Below are positions 1-8,294 of a DNA stretch of 40,983 nucleotides, piece by piece. The stretch is from NCBI GenBank assembly GCA_038748065.1, contig JBCDJG010000045.1, positions 1-40,983 on the forward strand, written 5' to 3'. The notes under the pieces are model-generated. The model ran no database searches. It saw nothing but the letters and a program-made list of their open reading frames with translations, and had not been told where the DNA came from. Origin of the DNA: JBCDJG01 sp038748065 (GTDB lineage: Bacteria; Pseudomonadota; Gammaproteobacteria; Pseudomonadales; Halieaceae). The position numbers and the translations under genes are program-made. The stretch's first letter is position 1; every line of letters begins with the position of its first letter.

Positions 1-51
1 GACGGCGAGCGCTGCCTTGGTGGCGGCGTCATCGAGCAGGCAGTAAGCTGA
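1..51 (+). CDS. mnmA: tRNA-specific 2-thiouridylase MnmA, C-terminal end (partial)
   Basis: Only the last 16 codons and a TGA stop are in the window. The peptide ends CLGGGVIEQAVS, and the CLGGG-I-E pattern is the usual C-terminus of MnmA, which puts the 2-thio group on U34 of tRNAs for Lys, Glu and Gln. The next gene is hflD, which lies directly after mnmA in many gammaproteobacteria. The TGA shares its A with the ATG of hflD (TGATG), so the two genes are translationally coupled. The identification rests on a short tail plus synteny. Confidence 0.8.
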   Translation, partial: DGERCLGGGVIEQAVS

Positions 52-695
52 TGCCGGCAGCGCTCACCCCACTCCAACAGCAGGCCCTTGCTCTGGCGGG
101 GGTTTGCCAGGCGGCCCGGCTCGTGGATCAGCTATCGAAGACGGGCAGTTATCCAATCGAATTCGTCGAAACTTCAGTGCACAGCCTGTTCGAGTTTGAT
201 GCCAGCGACGTTACCGCTATTTACGGGGGCATACCGGCGGTAAAGCTGGGCTTGCAGAACTTGGCCGCTATGCTCGCCAATCGCAATGACGAAGAGCAGC
301 GTGATACGGTCCGCTACGTGTTCAGCATGCTTTATCTCGAACGCAAGTTTTCCGGTAAGCCCGAAATGATGTCGGTGGTACGTTCGCGCCTTGAACACAC
401 CAGTTTCAAGGCAGAGCACTTCGCCGGTCACGTTCACGATATCTGTCACAGCGTTTCGGCGATATACCAGGATACTCTCAGCCAACTTCGCTTCCGTATC
501 AAGGTGACGGGTTCCGCCCAGCATCTGAAAGATGAGCAGAACGCCGATATTATTCGCGCACTGCTCTTGGCTGGAATCCGCTCGGCCTTCCTCTGGCGGC
601 AGCTTGGAGGACGTCGCTGGAAGCTGCTGATCCAGCGACGCAGCCTGCAGCAGGCCGCACGCGACCTGGCCAGGGAATTTGACGTATTAAGCTGA
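51..695 (+). CDS. hflD: HflD, high-frequency-lysogenization / membrane-associated helical protein
   Basis: A 214-residue all-helical protein. It starts with an N-terminal LTPLQQQALALAGVCQAA segment typical of HflD (old name YcfC) and matches the family in length (about 210). In E. coli HflD is a peripheral inner-membrane protein that binds phage lambda CII and favours its degradation; its housekeeping role is unclear. There is no signal peptide or membrane segment. The order mnmA-hflD-purB is the conserved gammaproteobacterial arrangement and supports the call more strongly than any single motif. The ATG overlaps the mnmA stop by one base. The long antisense frames over it look like shadows. 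Confidence 0.9.
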   Translation: MPAALTPLQQQALALAGVCQAARLVDQLSKTGSYPIEFVETSVHSLFEFDASDVTAIYGGIPAVKLGLQNLAAMLANRNDEEQRDTVRYVFSMLYLERKFSGKPEMMSVVRSRLEHTSFKAEHFAGHVHDICHSVSAIYQDTLSQLRFRIKVTGSAQHLKDEQNADIIRALLLAGIRSAFLWRQLGGRRWKLLIQRRSLQQAARDLAREFDVLS

Positions 696-712
696 ATCAT
701 CCGGGCATTGAA

Positions 713-739
713 TTTAACCTGGCGACTTCCAGCGTTAAA
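713..739 (+). promoter_or_regulatory. Imperfect hairpin in the hflD-purB spacer
   Basis: TTTAACCTGG (713-722) can pair with CCAG-C-GTTAAA (729-739), giving a 10-bp stem with one bulged C and a 6-nt loop. It lies 39 nt before the purB start and is not followed by a T-run, so it is not a classical terminator. An mRNA processing or attenuation role is possible but unproven. Confidence 0.4.
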
Positions 740-777
740 CTGAGTCCCGTAAAGATCGCCGCGCACCGGAGAACCGC

Positions 778-2154
778 ATGAACTTATCAGCCCTGACCGC
801 CGTATCGCCTATTGATGGCCGCTATGCGCAGAAGACAGAAGGCCTGCGCGCGGTATTCAGCGAATATGGACTGATCCAACGGCGTGTGCTGGTGGAGGTG
901 CGTTGGCTGCAGTGTTTGGCCGCCCATCCTGAAATGACAGAAGTACCCCCCCTCTCGCCGACGGCCAACACCCTCCTGGATGCTATTGTCAGTGACTTTT
1001 CGGAAGTGGATGCTCGCCGTATCAAGGATATAGAAGCGACGACCAACCACGATGTGAAAGCCGTCGAGTACTTCATCAAGGAGCGCTTCAGCGGCAACAC
1101 AGAACTCGAGGCCATCAGTGAATTTGTGCACTTCGCCTGCACCTCAGAGGACATCAACAATCTCGCCCATGCGCTGATGCTGCGCGATGGCGTTGCGGGC
1201 CTGTTGCTGCCTCAAATGCAGGCCCTCGCAGATGCCCTGGCCAGCCTGGCAAGCGCAACCGCCACCGAACCTATGCTGTCGCGAACCCATGGCCAGACCG
1301 CCTCTCCGACGACCATGGGCAAGGAAATTGCCAACGTGGTTGCGCGGCTGCATCGCCAGCTGGGCACACTGGAGAAACAACAGTATCTCGGCAAGATCAA
1401 CGGCGCGGTGGGCAATTACAACGCCCACCTGTCAGCCTACCCGGCGATTGACTGGCAGGCCAACGCCCAGCACTTTGTCAGCTCTCTCGGGCTGACCTGG
1501 AATCCTTACACCACCCAGATTGAACCCCATGACTACATGGCGGAGCTGTTCGATACCCTGGCGCGTTACAACACCATTCTGATCGACTTCGACCGCGACA
1601 TCTGGGGCTATATCTCACTGGGTTACTTCAAGCAGAAAACCGTGGCCGGCGAGGTTGGCTCATCCACCATGCCGCACAAGGTCAATCCCATCGACTTTGA
1701 AAATTCCGAGGGCAATCTGGGCCTGGCCAATGCCATTTTTCAGCATCTGGCGGCAAAGTTACCCATCTCTCGCTGGCAGCGTGACCTCACCGATTCGACG
1801 GTTATCAGGAATATGGGAGTGGGCGCGGGCTACAGCCTGATCGCTTACCAGGCGAGCCTGAAAGGCATAAGCAAACTCGAGCTGAACAGCGAGCGGCTCG
1901 CCCAGGACCTCGACGACAGTTGGGAAGTGCTGTCGGAGCCCATCCAGACAGTGATGCGCCGTTACGGCATAGAACAGCCCTATGAACAGCTCAAGGCCCT
2001 GACCCGAGGGCAGGCCATGACTAAAGACACCCTGCGCACCTTCGTCGAGGGCCTCGATTTGCCTGCAGAGGCCAAAGACAGCCTGCTCGAGCTCAGCCCT
2101 GCCGCTTATATCGGTAACGCGGCCTTTCAGGCTGGGGACCTTGAGCGCGACTAA
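778..2154 (+). CDS. purB: Adenylosuccinate lyase PurB
   Basis: 458 residues, close to the E. coli enzyme (456). It catalyses two fumarate-releasing steps of purine synthesis: SAICAR to AICAR, and adenylosuccinate to AMP. The fumarase/aspartase-superfamily signature loop SSTMPHKVNP is present, with Ser295 as catalytic base. His171 in the THGQT motif is the general acid. Both residue numbers equal those known for E. coli PurB. GGAG precedes the ATG by 7 nt. It is cytosolic and forms a homotetramer in the family. A hairpin lies in the upstream spacer. I do not see a PurR-type operator upstream. Confidence 0.98.
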   Translation: MNLSALTAVSPIDGRYAQKTEGLRAVFSEYGLIQRRVLVEVRWLQCLAAHPEMTEVPPLSPTANTLLDAIVSDFSEVDARRIKDIEATTNHDVKAVEYFIKERFSGNTELEAISEFVHFACTSEDINNLAHALMLRDGVAGLLLPQMQALADALASLASATATEPMLSRTHGQTASPTTMGKEIANVVARLHRQLGTLEKQQYLGKINGAVGNYNAHLSAYPAIDWQANAQHFVSSLGLTWNPYTTQIEPHDYMAELFDTLARYNTILIDFDRDIWGYISLGYFKQKTVAGEVGSSTMPHKVNPIDFENSEGNLGLANAIFQHLAAKLPISRWQRDLTDSTVIRNMGVGAGYSLIAYQASLKGISKLELNSERLAQDLDDSWEVLSEPIQTVMRRYGIEQPYEQLKALTRGQAMTKDTLRTFVEGLDLPAEAKDSLLELSPAAYIGNAAFQAGDLERD

Positions 2155-2213
2155 GGGATGGCCTGATGCCGGACTTATAACGAGGTCTGAGAGCAGCACT
2201 GGAGTAAGCGCCG

Positions 2214-3374
2214 ATGAACCTCGAGCTTGATCGCAGTCACTTCCTGAGCCATTGCTGGCAGCGCAGGCCCCTGTTTATGCCTGCGGCCGTGCCAGACTTT
2301 ATCGCACCCATCAGCGCCAACGAACTTGCTGGCCTCGCGTTGGATGCGGACATCGAATCGCGGATTATTGAGCAGGTGGGAGAGAGCTGGCAGCAGTCGA
2401 GCGGGCCCTTTACTGAGCAGGACTTTAAGCGGTCCAATCCCTGGACGCTGTTGGTGCAGGCCGTCGACCACTTCGTGCCGGAGGTGGCAGCTTTGAAAAG
2501 TCTGGTGAGTTTTCTGCCAAGCTGGCGAATTGATGATGTCATGGTCAGCTATGCAACAGATGGCGGTAGTGTCGGCCCCCATTTTGATAACTATGACGTT
2601 TTCCTGCTACAGGGCGAAGGACAGCGCCAGTGGCGGCTAGGCCAGTACTGTGATTCGAACACTGCGCTGCAAGAGCACTCGCAGCTGCGTCTCCTGGCCG
2701 AGTTTGAATCGCGTGAAGAATATACCCTTGACCCCGGCGATGTTCTCTATGTGCCGCCCGGCGTCGCGCACTGGGGCATCGCCCAAGGCGAATGCACGAC
2801 CTTCTCGCTGGGCTTCCGGGCGCCTCGGCTCAATACACTGTTATCGCGCTGGCTGGACGATCTGCTGGCCCGAGCGGAACCGGATCAGTTTTATCGCGAT
2901 CCAGATATAGATCTCGCTACACAGGTCGGCGAGATCCGTCCCGCTGACATCGAGAGCGCGCGCGAGCAGCTGCTAGCCCTGCTGATCAGCGATGCCGAAG
3001 GCGATTGGTTCGGAGAAGTTGTGACCGAGCCGCGCTATCCGCTGGGCGGTGATTTGAGCGATGGCATTCACTACGACATCCACTACGGTGCCGATGAACT
3101 GGCCGCGCAGCTGCAGCGTCTAGCCAGTAGAGATGTACGGATTTCGATCGAGCGCGCTGCGAAAGTCGCCTGGCAGCGACGTGGGGCGATGCTGAGTGTA
3201 TATGCGAACGGCGAATCAACTTCCCTGCCTGCGGAGGTTTTACCGCTGCTGCAGACTCTGTTGGAGAATTCCTCAACCCGCGGTCCCACGTTAGGCCTGG
3301 ACCAAGGCGCTGACACGCCTGAGCGGTGCCTGCTAAGCTTTCTGCTGGAATCAGGAGCGCTCAATGTCGAATAA
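2214..3374 (+). CDS. roxA: Ribosomal oxygenase RoxA (YcfD), uL16 arginine hydroxylase
   Basis: 386 residues, a JmjC/cupin 2-oxoglutarate- and Fe(II)-dependent oxygenase. In E. coli this enzyme (also called YcfD) hydroxylates an arginine of ribosomal protein uL16. The Fe-binding triad is visible as His123-x-Asp125 (GPHFDNYD) and His186 (PPGVAHWG). These positions closely match the known H125/D127/H187 of YcfD. The N-terminal HFLSHCWQRRPLF segment is also typical. The C-terminal 150 residues form the dimerisation and winged-helix part. It lies 59 nt after purB and overlaps the next gene by 11 nt, so the two are probably co-translated. Confidence 0.95.
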   Translation: MNLELDRSHFLSHCWQRRPLFMPAAVPDFIAPISANELAGLALDADIESRIIEQVGESWQQSSGPFTEQDFKRSNPWTLLVQAVDHFVPEVAALKSLVSFLPSWRIDDVMVSYATDGGSVGPHFDNYDVFLLQGEGQRQWRLGQYCDSNTALQEHSQLRLLAEFESREEYTLDPGDVLYVPPGVAHWGIAQGECTTFSLGFRAPRLNTLLSRWLDDLLARAEPDQFYRDPDIDLATQVGEIRPADIESAREQLLALLISDAEGDWFGEVVTEPRYPLGGDLSDGIHYDIHYGADELAAQLQRLASRDVRISIERAAKVAWQRRGAMLSVYANGESTSLPAEVLPLLQTLLENSSTRGPTLGLDQGADTPERCLLSFLLESGALNVE

Positions 3375-3873
3375 CGATGCCGATGACGACCGTGGGGCCT
3401 ATCGTAACCAGATTGAATACCCCTCCCCCTTCGATGATCTCGCCGTGGAGATCTGTAAGGAAGCCAGACGCCATATTTGCATTCTCAGCGCGCAGCTTGA
3501 TCATCGCGTATTTGATCGTAGCGAGTTTATAGACGTCGTATCCAAGCTGGCTCGTCGGGGGCGGGAGTCTCAAATCAGAATTCTGGTAGCCGACGCCGAG
3601 CCCATCGTACAGCGAGGCCATCGGCTGCTTAAACTGGCCCGTCGACTGCCCTCGGCAGTAAAAATGCAAAAACTTGCAGAGCACCCCAGCTGGCGCGGTG
3701 AAACGCTGGTCATCCGCGACAGCGATGGCGTTCTATGCCTGCCAATGGACGGTGAGCAGAAAGCCTTTTATGAGCCCGATTCCAAACCGCGCGCAGGCCA
3801 GCATTTACAGCTGTTCAATGAGCTCTGGCGCCAAAGCGGGCCGGACGTCAACTTCCGCAGCCTGCCTCTCTGA
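3364..3873 (+). CDS. Conserved protein of unknown function, roxA partner (DUF7931-like)
   Basis: 169 residues, not firmly recognised. The middle (about residues 35-110) reads like a single beta-alpha-beta repeat of the phospholipase-D fold: ICILSAQLDHRVFD, then a strand IRILVAD, then a GHRLL helix. No HKD catalytic motif is present. I recall a similar domain (annotated DUF7931) fused to GNAT acetyltransferases in pseudomonads; no GNAT domain is present here. The ATG lies inside the last codons of roxA (11-nt overlap), which implies coupling and a related role, perhaps in translation or RNA modification. It ends one base before the convergent PHP phosphatase. Function is open. Confidence 0.6.
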   Translation: MSNNDADDDRGAYRNQIEYPSPFDDLAVEICKEARRHICILSAQLDHRVFDRSEFIDVVSKLARRGRESQIRILVADAEPIVQRGHRLLKLARRLPSAVKMQKLAEHPSWRGETLVIRDSDGVLCLPMDGEQKAFYEPDSKPRAGQHLQLFNELWRQSGPDVNFRSLPL

Positions 3874-3874
3874 T

Positions 3875-4663
3875 TCACCCGAACAGGCGTTGCAGCAACC
3901 CAAGCTTGGCCGGCTTCTCCGGTACAACTTCCGGTGCCGGAACACTTACAGGATCGGCGTTATCGATGATCGCCTGGGGTCTATGCAGGACAAGACGCTC
4001 AGCCTCGGCTGCGCCCACGAGCTCGGCCGCAGCCTCCCGCGCCTCGGAGAGCTCAGGGTCGCGGTTACCCGTATTGTGTGCATCGCTGGCCAGGAGATGG
4101 GTCAGGCCATCGCTAAGGAAGCGCCGGCTGATCTGCTGTACGTGTTTACCGAACCGCCCAATGACGCTGCCCCCGGTAAGCTGTAGCCACGCGCCCATAG
4201 CATGGGCTTGCCGAAACTGTTCGTAATAGTCCTCGACATAGCTGAGACGCTCCGGGTGCGTAATGACGGGCACATAGCCCGCCACCAGCACACTGTGAAC
4301 GAGGTCAAGCATGCCGGGAGGCGCGATATGATGCGGCGGCTCGAACAGGAAATAGCGACCACCGTTCAGCGTCGGCAGCCTACCGTTATCGAGGCCCTCG
4401 ACCAGATCCGGCACTATTTGTATATCGGCACCGTAGGTGATCTGGAGCGGTATAGCAGCCTTCGCCAGCTCGCTGCGGAAACTGTCACAGGCCTCTCGGA
4501 TGCCCTCATGGGTGTTGTCGAACATGCCCTGGTAGATATGGGGCGTACAGGCCGTCACCGTGATGCCGTCAGCAACAGCAATACGCGCCATTTCGAGGGC
4601 GGTCGCCAGGTCTGGCGCGCCGTCGTCAATGCCGGGCAGCATATGGCAGTGCAGGTCGATCAT
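3875..4663 (-). CDS. PHP-family tyrosine-protein phosphatase (CpsB/CapC/YwqE type)
   Basis: 262 residues. The N-terminus MIDLHCHMLPGIDDGA is the metal-binding HxH motif (His5, His7) and the GIDDGA signature of Mn-dependent CpsB/YwqE phosphatases. THPER and LASDAHN supply further metal ligands. Relatives dephosphorylate bacterial tyrosine kinases that control polysaccharide export. No tyrosine kinase or capsule gene is in the window, so the partner is unknown. The last 40 residues are a Pro-rich tail ending in a basic segment (KLGLLQRLFG) that may be a membrane anchor or partner-binding tail. AAGGAG lies 10 nt before the ATG. It is at the end of the propionate gene run and may be co-transcribed with it or have its own promoter. 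Confidence 0.85.
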   Translation of the reverse strand: MIDLHCHMLPGIDDGAPDLATALEMARIAVADGITVTACTPHIYQGMFDNTHEGIREACDSFRSELAKAAIPLQITYGADIQIVPDLVEGLDNGRLPTLNGGRYFLFEPPHHIAPPGMLDLVHSVLVAGYVPVITHPERLSYVEDYYEQFRQAHAMGAWLQLTGGSVIGRFGKHVQQISRRFLSDGLTHLLASDAHNTGNRDPELSEAREAAAELVGAAEAERLVLHRPQAIIDNADPVSVPAPEVVPEKPAKLGLLQRLFG

Positions 4664-4775
4664 CCGCGTTAGAACTCCTTAACTCAGATACCCATGATAG
4701 TGAATTCGACAGCCGAGGCAATGTGGCCGATCCACCTTGTGCCCCGCCTGCAAGCCGGATACTTCCTGGCAAAAA

Positions 4776-5093
4776 TCACTCGGGCAGCAACAATCCTATC
4801 TCGTTGCCCTGGTAGATCAGGTCATAGACGCGCAATGAACGACAAGGCGCTTCCGTAGTGATAAGCGTGCTGCCGTCGACCAGGGAAAACTCGTAGCCGT
4901 GACGCGGACAACGGATTCGGCCCTCCTCGAGACCCGCCTCAGCCAGCGATTGGCCGCGATGCGGGCAGCGGGCTTCGACCAGAAAGCGTTCACCCTGCCG
5001 CTCAATCAGCAACAGCTCCAGTTGGTCGATTCGGAACAGTCGACGGTATCCGTCATAGAGGTTGATGAGCTTGTCGAGTGCTTGAAAACGCAT
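4776..5093 (-). CDS. Small Rieske [2Fe-2S] ferredoxin-like protein
   Basis: 105 residues. The two halves of a Rieske centre are intact: Cys43-x-His45 (CPHRGQSL) and Cys62-x-x-His65 (CPRHGYEF), with 16 residues between them. The size fits a free-standing Rieske ferredoxin of the kind that feeds oxygenases or reductases. There is no signal peptide, so it should be cytosolic. It starts 41 nt after meaB and is probably in the same transcript as methylmalonyl-CoA mutase. That is an unusual place for a Rieske protein, as no oxygenase subunit is nearby. The redox partner cannot be named. Confidence 0.88.
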   Translation of the reverse strand: MRFQALDKLINLYDGYRRLFRIDQLELLLIERQGERFLVEARCPHRGQSLAEAGLEEGRIRCPRHGYEFSLVDGSTLITTEAPCRSLRVYDLIYQGNEIGLLLPE

Positions 5094-5113
5094 ATCGGGG
5101 CATGTCCCTCATG

Positions 5114-5130
5114 CTGGTCCCTGCGACCAG
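5114..5130 (-). promoter_or_regulatory. Hairpin in the meaB-Rieske spacer
   Basis: A perfect 6-bp inverted repeat (CTGGTC / GACCAG, 5-nt loop) lies in the 41-nt gap between meaB and the Rieske gene. No T-run follows on the transcribed strand. It could set relative expression of the two genes by RNA processing; this is inference. Confidence 0.35.
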
Positions 5131-5134
5131 TCCC

Positions 5135-6094
5135 TTAAAGCAGATCCAGAATTTCTCGGGCCGCCGCGTAGGGCGTGATGCGATTGTTCTCGACGCCGTC
5201 CTCAAGCTGCGGCAGCCGCGCCTGTACCGCGGGGTTATTCGACAGCTTGAGCTGCAGCATTTCATGCACTAGCTGCTGCATCCAGGCGCGATTCTGGAAG
5301 GCCCGTTTGCGGTGAAAATCCCCTTCCTTCACTGCGAGAAAGTAGTAATCGATAATCATGCCCCAAACCGCGTCGATGTTACGCAGTTTAAGTGCAGAAC
5401 ACGTCAGTACGCGCGGCGTCCAGAAGCTGGTGTGGCGCAGCAGGTTCATGGCACTGGTGTATTGCTGCTGGGAACGGGTAGCAAGCCTTTCGCTGTCACC
5501 GTCAGCTTTGTTGATCACCAGGGCGTCTGCCAGCTCCAGGATGCCCTTCTTGATGCCTTGTAATTCGTCGCCGCCGCCCGGCAGCATCAGCACCATAAAG
5601 AAGTCTACCATCCCAGCGACCTGGTATTCGCTCTGGCCAACCCCGACGGTTTCTACAAGGATCACGTCAAAGCCGGCTGCCTCGCACAGCAGCATGGTCT
5701 CTCGCGTTCGCTGAGCGACACCGCCGAGCGCACCGGCGGTCGGTGAGGGCCTGATAAAGGCCTCGGGCCGTCGCGAAAGTTCCTCCATTCGCGTCTTGTC
5801 ACCCAGGATGGAGCCACCGGCTATCGGCGAGCTTGGATCCACGGCCAGGACGGCGACCCGCTTGCCCTGTTCGATCAGGTAAAGGCCGAATGCCTCGATA
5901 AATGTGGACTTTCCTACGCCAGGAACGCCAGAGATACCCACGCGCACGCTCTTGCCGCTGTGCGGCAGAACCTGCTCGAGGAGCAGCTGGGAATCATTTC
6001 GATGGCGTTCCAGCGTACTTTCAACCAGGGTAATCGCCTTGGCCAGTGAGCGGCGATTGCCCTGGAGTAGCATGGCCAGGTCAATGGCTGGCAT
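5135..6094 (-). CDS. meaB: MeaB/ArgK GTPase, methylmalonyl-CoA mutase chaperone
   Basis: 319 residues from the preferred ATG at 6094. It is a G3E-family P-loop GTPase that protects and reloads methylmalonyl-CoA mutase with adenosylcobalamin. The Walker A GVPGVGKST (about residues 56-64), the VDPSS segment, the switch motif ETVGVGQSE and the base-specificity motif NKAD are all present. The frame is open 96 nt further upstream, but that stretch lies inside the mutase gene and encodes a Cys/Arg-rich sequence unlike the family. The ATG at 6094, 14 nt after the mutase stop, gives the normal length (E. coli ArgK 331). Gene order mutase-meaB is typical. Confidence 0.93.
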   Translation of the reverse strand: MPAIDLAMLLQGNRRSLAKAITLVESTLERHRNDSQLLLEQVLPHSGKSVRVGISGVPGVGKSTFIEAFGLYLIEQGKRVAVLAVDPSSPIAGGSILGDKTRMEELSRRPEAFIRPSPTAGALGGVAQRTRETMLLCEAAGFDVILVETVGVGQSEYQVAGMVDFFMVLMLPGGGDELQGIKKGILELADALVINKADGDSERLATRSQQQYTSAMNLLRHTSFWTPRVLTCSALKLRNIDAVWGMIIDYYFLAVKEGDFHRKRAFQNRAWMQQLVHEMLQLKLSNNPAVQARLPQLEDGVENNRITPYAAAREILDLL

Positions 6095-6108
6095 CCGAGT
6101 ACCCCGGC

Positions 6109-8283
6109 TCAGTCCACCTGGGCGTTGCTGATCGCATCCAGCACATCGCGAGCGCAAACCGGAATAGGAGTGCCGGGCCCAAAGATACACTTCACGCCGG
6201 AGTCATACAGAAAGCTGTAATCCTGCTTGGGTATCACCCCACCGGCGATGACGATAATCTCATCGGCGCCCTGTTTCTTGAGCTCTTCAACGAGCTGGGG
6301 CACCAGTGTCTTATGGCCCGCCGCCAACGAGGAGGCACCGACCACGTGTACGTCGTTCTCGATGGCCTGCCTTGCGACTTCCTCCGGTGTCGAAAACATC
6401 GGCGACAAATCGATATCGAAGCCAACGTCGGCGAAGGCAGTGGCCACCACTTTAGCGCCGCGGTCATGACCATCCTGACCCATCTTGCACACCAGCATAC
6501 GCGGACGACGCCCGTGCTGGCCGACAAAATCATCAATATCCTTACTGATGCCCTGCCAGTTTTCATCCTCCTGAAAGGCGCTGCCATAGACACCGGAGAC
6601 GGTTTGGGCCTGGGCGTTGAAGCGCCCGAATTCCCGCTCCATCGCGTAGGAAATTTCGCCGACCGTGGCGCGACGGCGGAAAGCCTCTACGGCGAGGGCG
6701 AGAAGATTGCCGTCGCCGCTCACGGCACACTGGTAGATATCCTCGAGTATCGCTTCTACGGCTGCTTCATCGCGATCCTCGCGCAGGGCTGCCAGTCGTT
6801 GGAGCTGCGAGTCTCGGACCGCTTCATTATCAATTTCCAGGACGTCAACTTCGTCCTCATCCTCAAGGGTATATTTGTTGACACCGACAATAACGTCATC
6901 GCCGCGATCGATCCGGGCCTGCTTCTTTGCCGCGGCCTCTTCGATCTTGAGCTTTGGCAGACCTGTCTCGATGGCTTTCGCCATGCCACCGGCTTCCTCA
7001 ATTTCCTCAATCAACTCCCAGGCTTTGTCAGCGATATCCTGGGTCAGGCTTTCCATCATGTACGAGCCACCCCAGGGGTCGACCACATTGGTGATGCCGG
7101 ACTCTTCCTGAATAATCAGCTGGGTGTTGCGTGCAATACGGGCGCTGAACTCGGTAGGCAACGCGATGGCTTCATCCAGGGCATTGGTGTGCAGCGACTG
7201 GGTGCCACCAAAGACGGCTGCCATCGCCTCTATCGTAGTGCGCACGACGTTGTTGTAGGGGTCCTGTTCTGTCAGCGACCAGCCTGAAGTCTGGCTATGG
7301 GTGCGCAGCATCGAACTCTTCGGGTTCTGCGGATTAAACTCGCTGACGATCCGCGCCCAGAGCAGCCGCGCCGCACGCATCTTGGCGATTTCCATGTAGA
7401 AGTTCATGCCGATGCCCCAGAAAAAACTGAGGCGAGGCGCGAAGTCGTCGATGCCGAGGCCCGCGCTTATCGCTGTGCGAATGTATTCCTTGCCATCGGC
7501 CAAGGTGTAAGCAAGCTCCAGTGCTGCGTTCGCGCCCGCTTCCTGTATGTGGTAGCCGGAAATTGAAATAGTATTGAAACGCGGCATATTTTCCGAGCAG
7601 TAGGCGATGATATCGCCAATGATCTTCATGCTTGGCGCTGGCGGGTAAATATAGGTATTGCGCACCATGAACTCTTTCAGGATGTCGTTTTGAATCGTTC
7701 CGGCCAGCTGATCCTGGCTGACTCCCTGCTCTTCCGCCGCCACGATATAGCCGGCCAGCACGGGAAGCACTGCACCGTTCATGGTCATCGATACCGATAC
7801 CTTGTCCAGGGGGATGCCGTCGAACAAGACTTTCATGTCCTCGATAGAATCGATGGCCACGCCCGCCTTACCCACGTCGCCAGCGACCCTTGGATGATCT
7901 GAGTCGTAGCCACGGTGGGTGGCAAGATCGAAGGCAACGGAAATGCCCTGCCCGCCCGCGGCCAGCGCCTTGCGGTAGAAGGCGTTGGATTCCTCGGCCG
8001 TTGAAAACCCCGCGTACTGCCTGATAGTCCATGGGCGCCCCGCATACATGGTCGCCTGCGGGCCACGAATATAGGGCGACATCCCAGGCATTGTGTCCGT
8101 GTATTCCAGGCCATCCATGTCTGCCGCCGTGTAGAGCGGTTTAACGGGTATGTCCTCAGCGGTCTGCCAGGTCAGTGTGTCAGGGCTTTTGCCCTTCATC
8201 TGCTTGGTTGCCAGGGTGTCCCAGGCTTCGGGAGTACTGGCGGCTGGATTATAAATTTCCTGGTTCGTATCTTTTTCTGCCAT
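6109..8283 (-). CDS. scpA: Methylmalonyl-CoA mutase, single-chain adenosylcobalamin type
   Basis: 724 residues, matching the homodimeric E. coli Sbm/ScpA type. It isomerises (R)-methylmalonyl-CoA to succinyl-CoA. The N-terminal TIM-barrel domain contains the RPWTIRQYAGFSTAEESN segment typical of the family. The C-terminal B12 domain carries DGHDRG, with Asp604, His606 (lower axial cobalt ligand) and Gly609. A GGVIPKQDY segment follows near the end, as expected. AAAGG precedes the ATG by about 8 nt. It lies 11 nt downstream of the carboxylase alpha gene and 14 nt upstream of meaB, so this is clearly one operon. No methylmalonyl-CoA epimerase gene lies nearby. Confidence 0.97.
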   Translation of the reverse strand: MAEKDTNQEIYNPAASTPEAWDTLATKQMKGKSPDTLTWQTAEDIPVKPLYTAADMDGLEYTDTMPGMSPYIRGPQATMYAGRPWTIRQYAGFSTAEESNAFYRKALAAGGQGISVAFDLATHRGYDSDHPRVAGDVGKAGVAIDSIEDMKVLFDGIPLDKVSVSMTMNGAVLPVLAGYIVAAEEQGVSQDQLAGTIQNDILKEFMVRNTYIYPPAPSMKIIGDIIAYCSENMPRFNTISISGYHIQEAGANAALELAYTLADGKEYIRTAISAGLGIDDFAPRLSFFWGIGMNFYMEIAKMRAARLLWARIVSEFNPQNPKSSMLRTHSQTSGWSLTEQDPYNNVVRTTIEAMAAVFGGTQSLHTNALDEAIALPTEFSARIARNTQLIIQEESGITNVVDPWGGSYMMESLTQDIADKAWELIEEIEEAGGMAKAIETGLPKLKIEEAAAKKQARIDRGDDVIVGVNKYTLEDEDEVDVLEIDNEAVRDSQLQRLAALREDRDEAAVEAILEDIYQCAVSGDGNLLALAVEAFRRRATVGEISYAMEREFGRFNAQAQTVSGVYGSAFQEDENWQGISKDIDDFVGQHGRRPRMLVCKMGQDGHDRGAKVVATAFADVGFDIDLSPMFSTPEEVARQAIENDVHVVGASSLAAGHKTLVPQLVEELKKQGADEIIVIAGGVIPKQDYSFLYDSGVKCIFGPGTPIPVCARDVLDAISNAQVD

Positions 8284-8294
8284 GCTGATAACCT

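Noticed and set aside
696..777. PurR operator before purB
   Set aside because: No sequence close to the known PurR palindrome is present in the spacer.
6046..7287. Long plus-strand frame of 413 codons opposite the mutase
   Set aside because: It lies fully antisense to the mutase and meaB genes, has no domain I recognise and follows the codon pattern of the real genes in mirror image.
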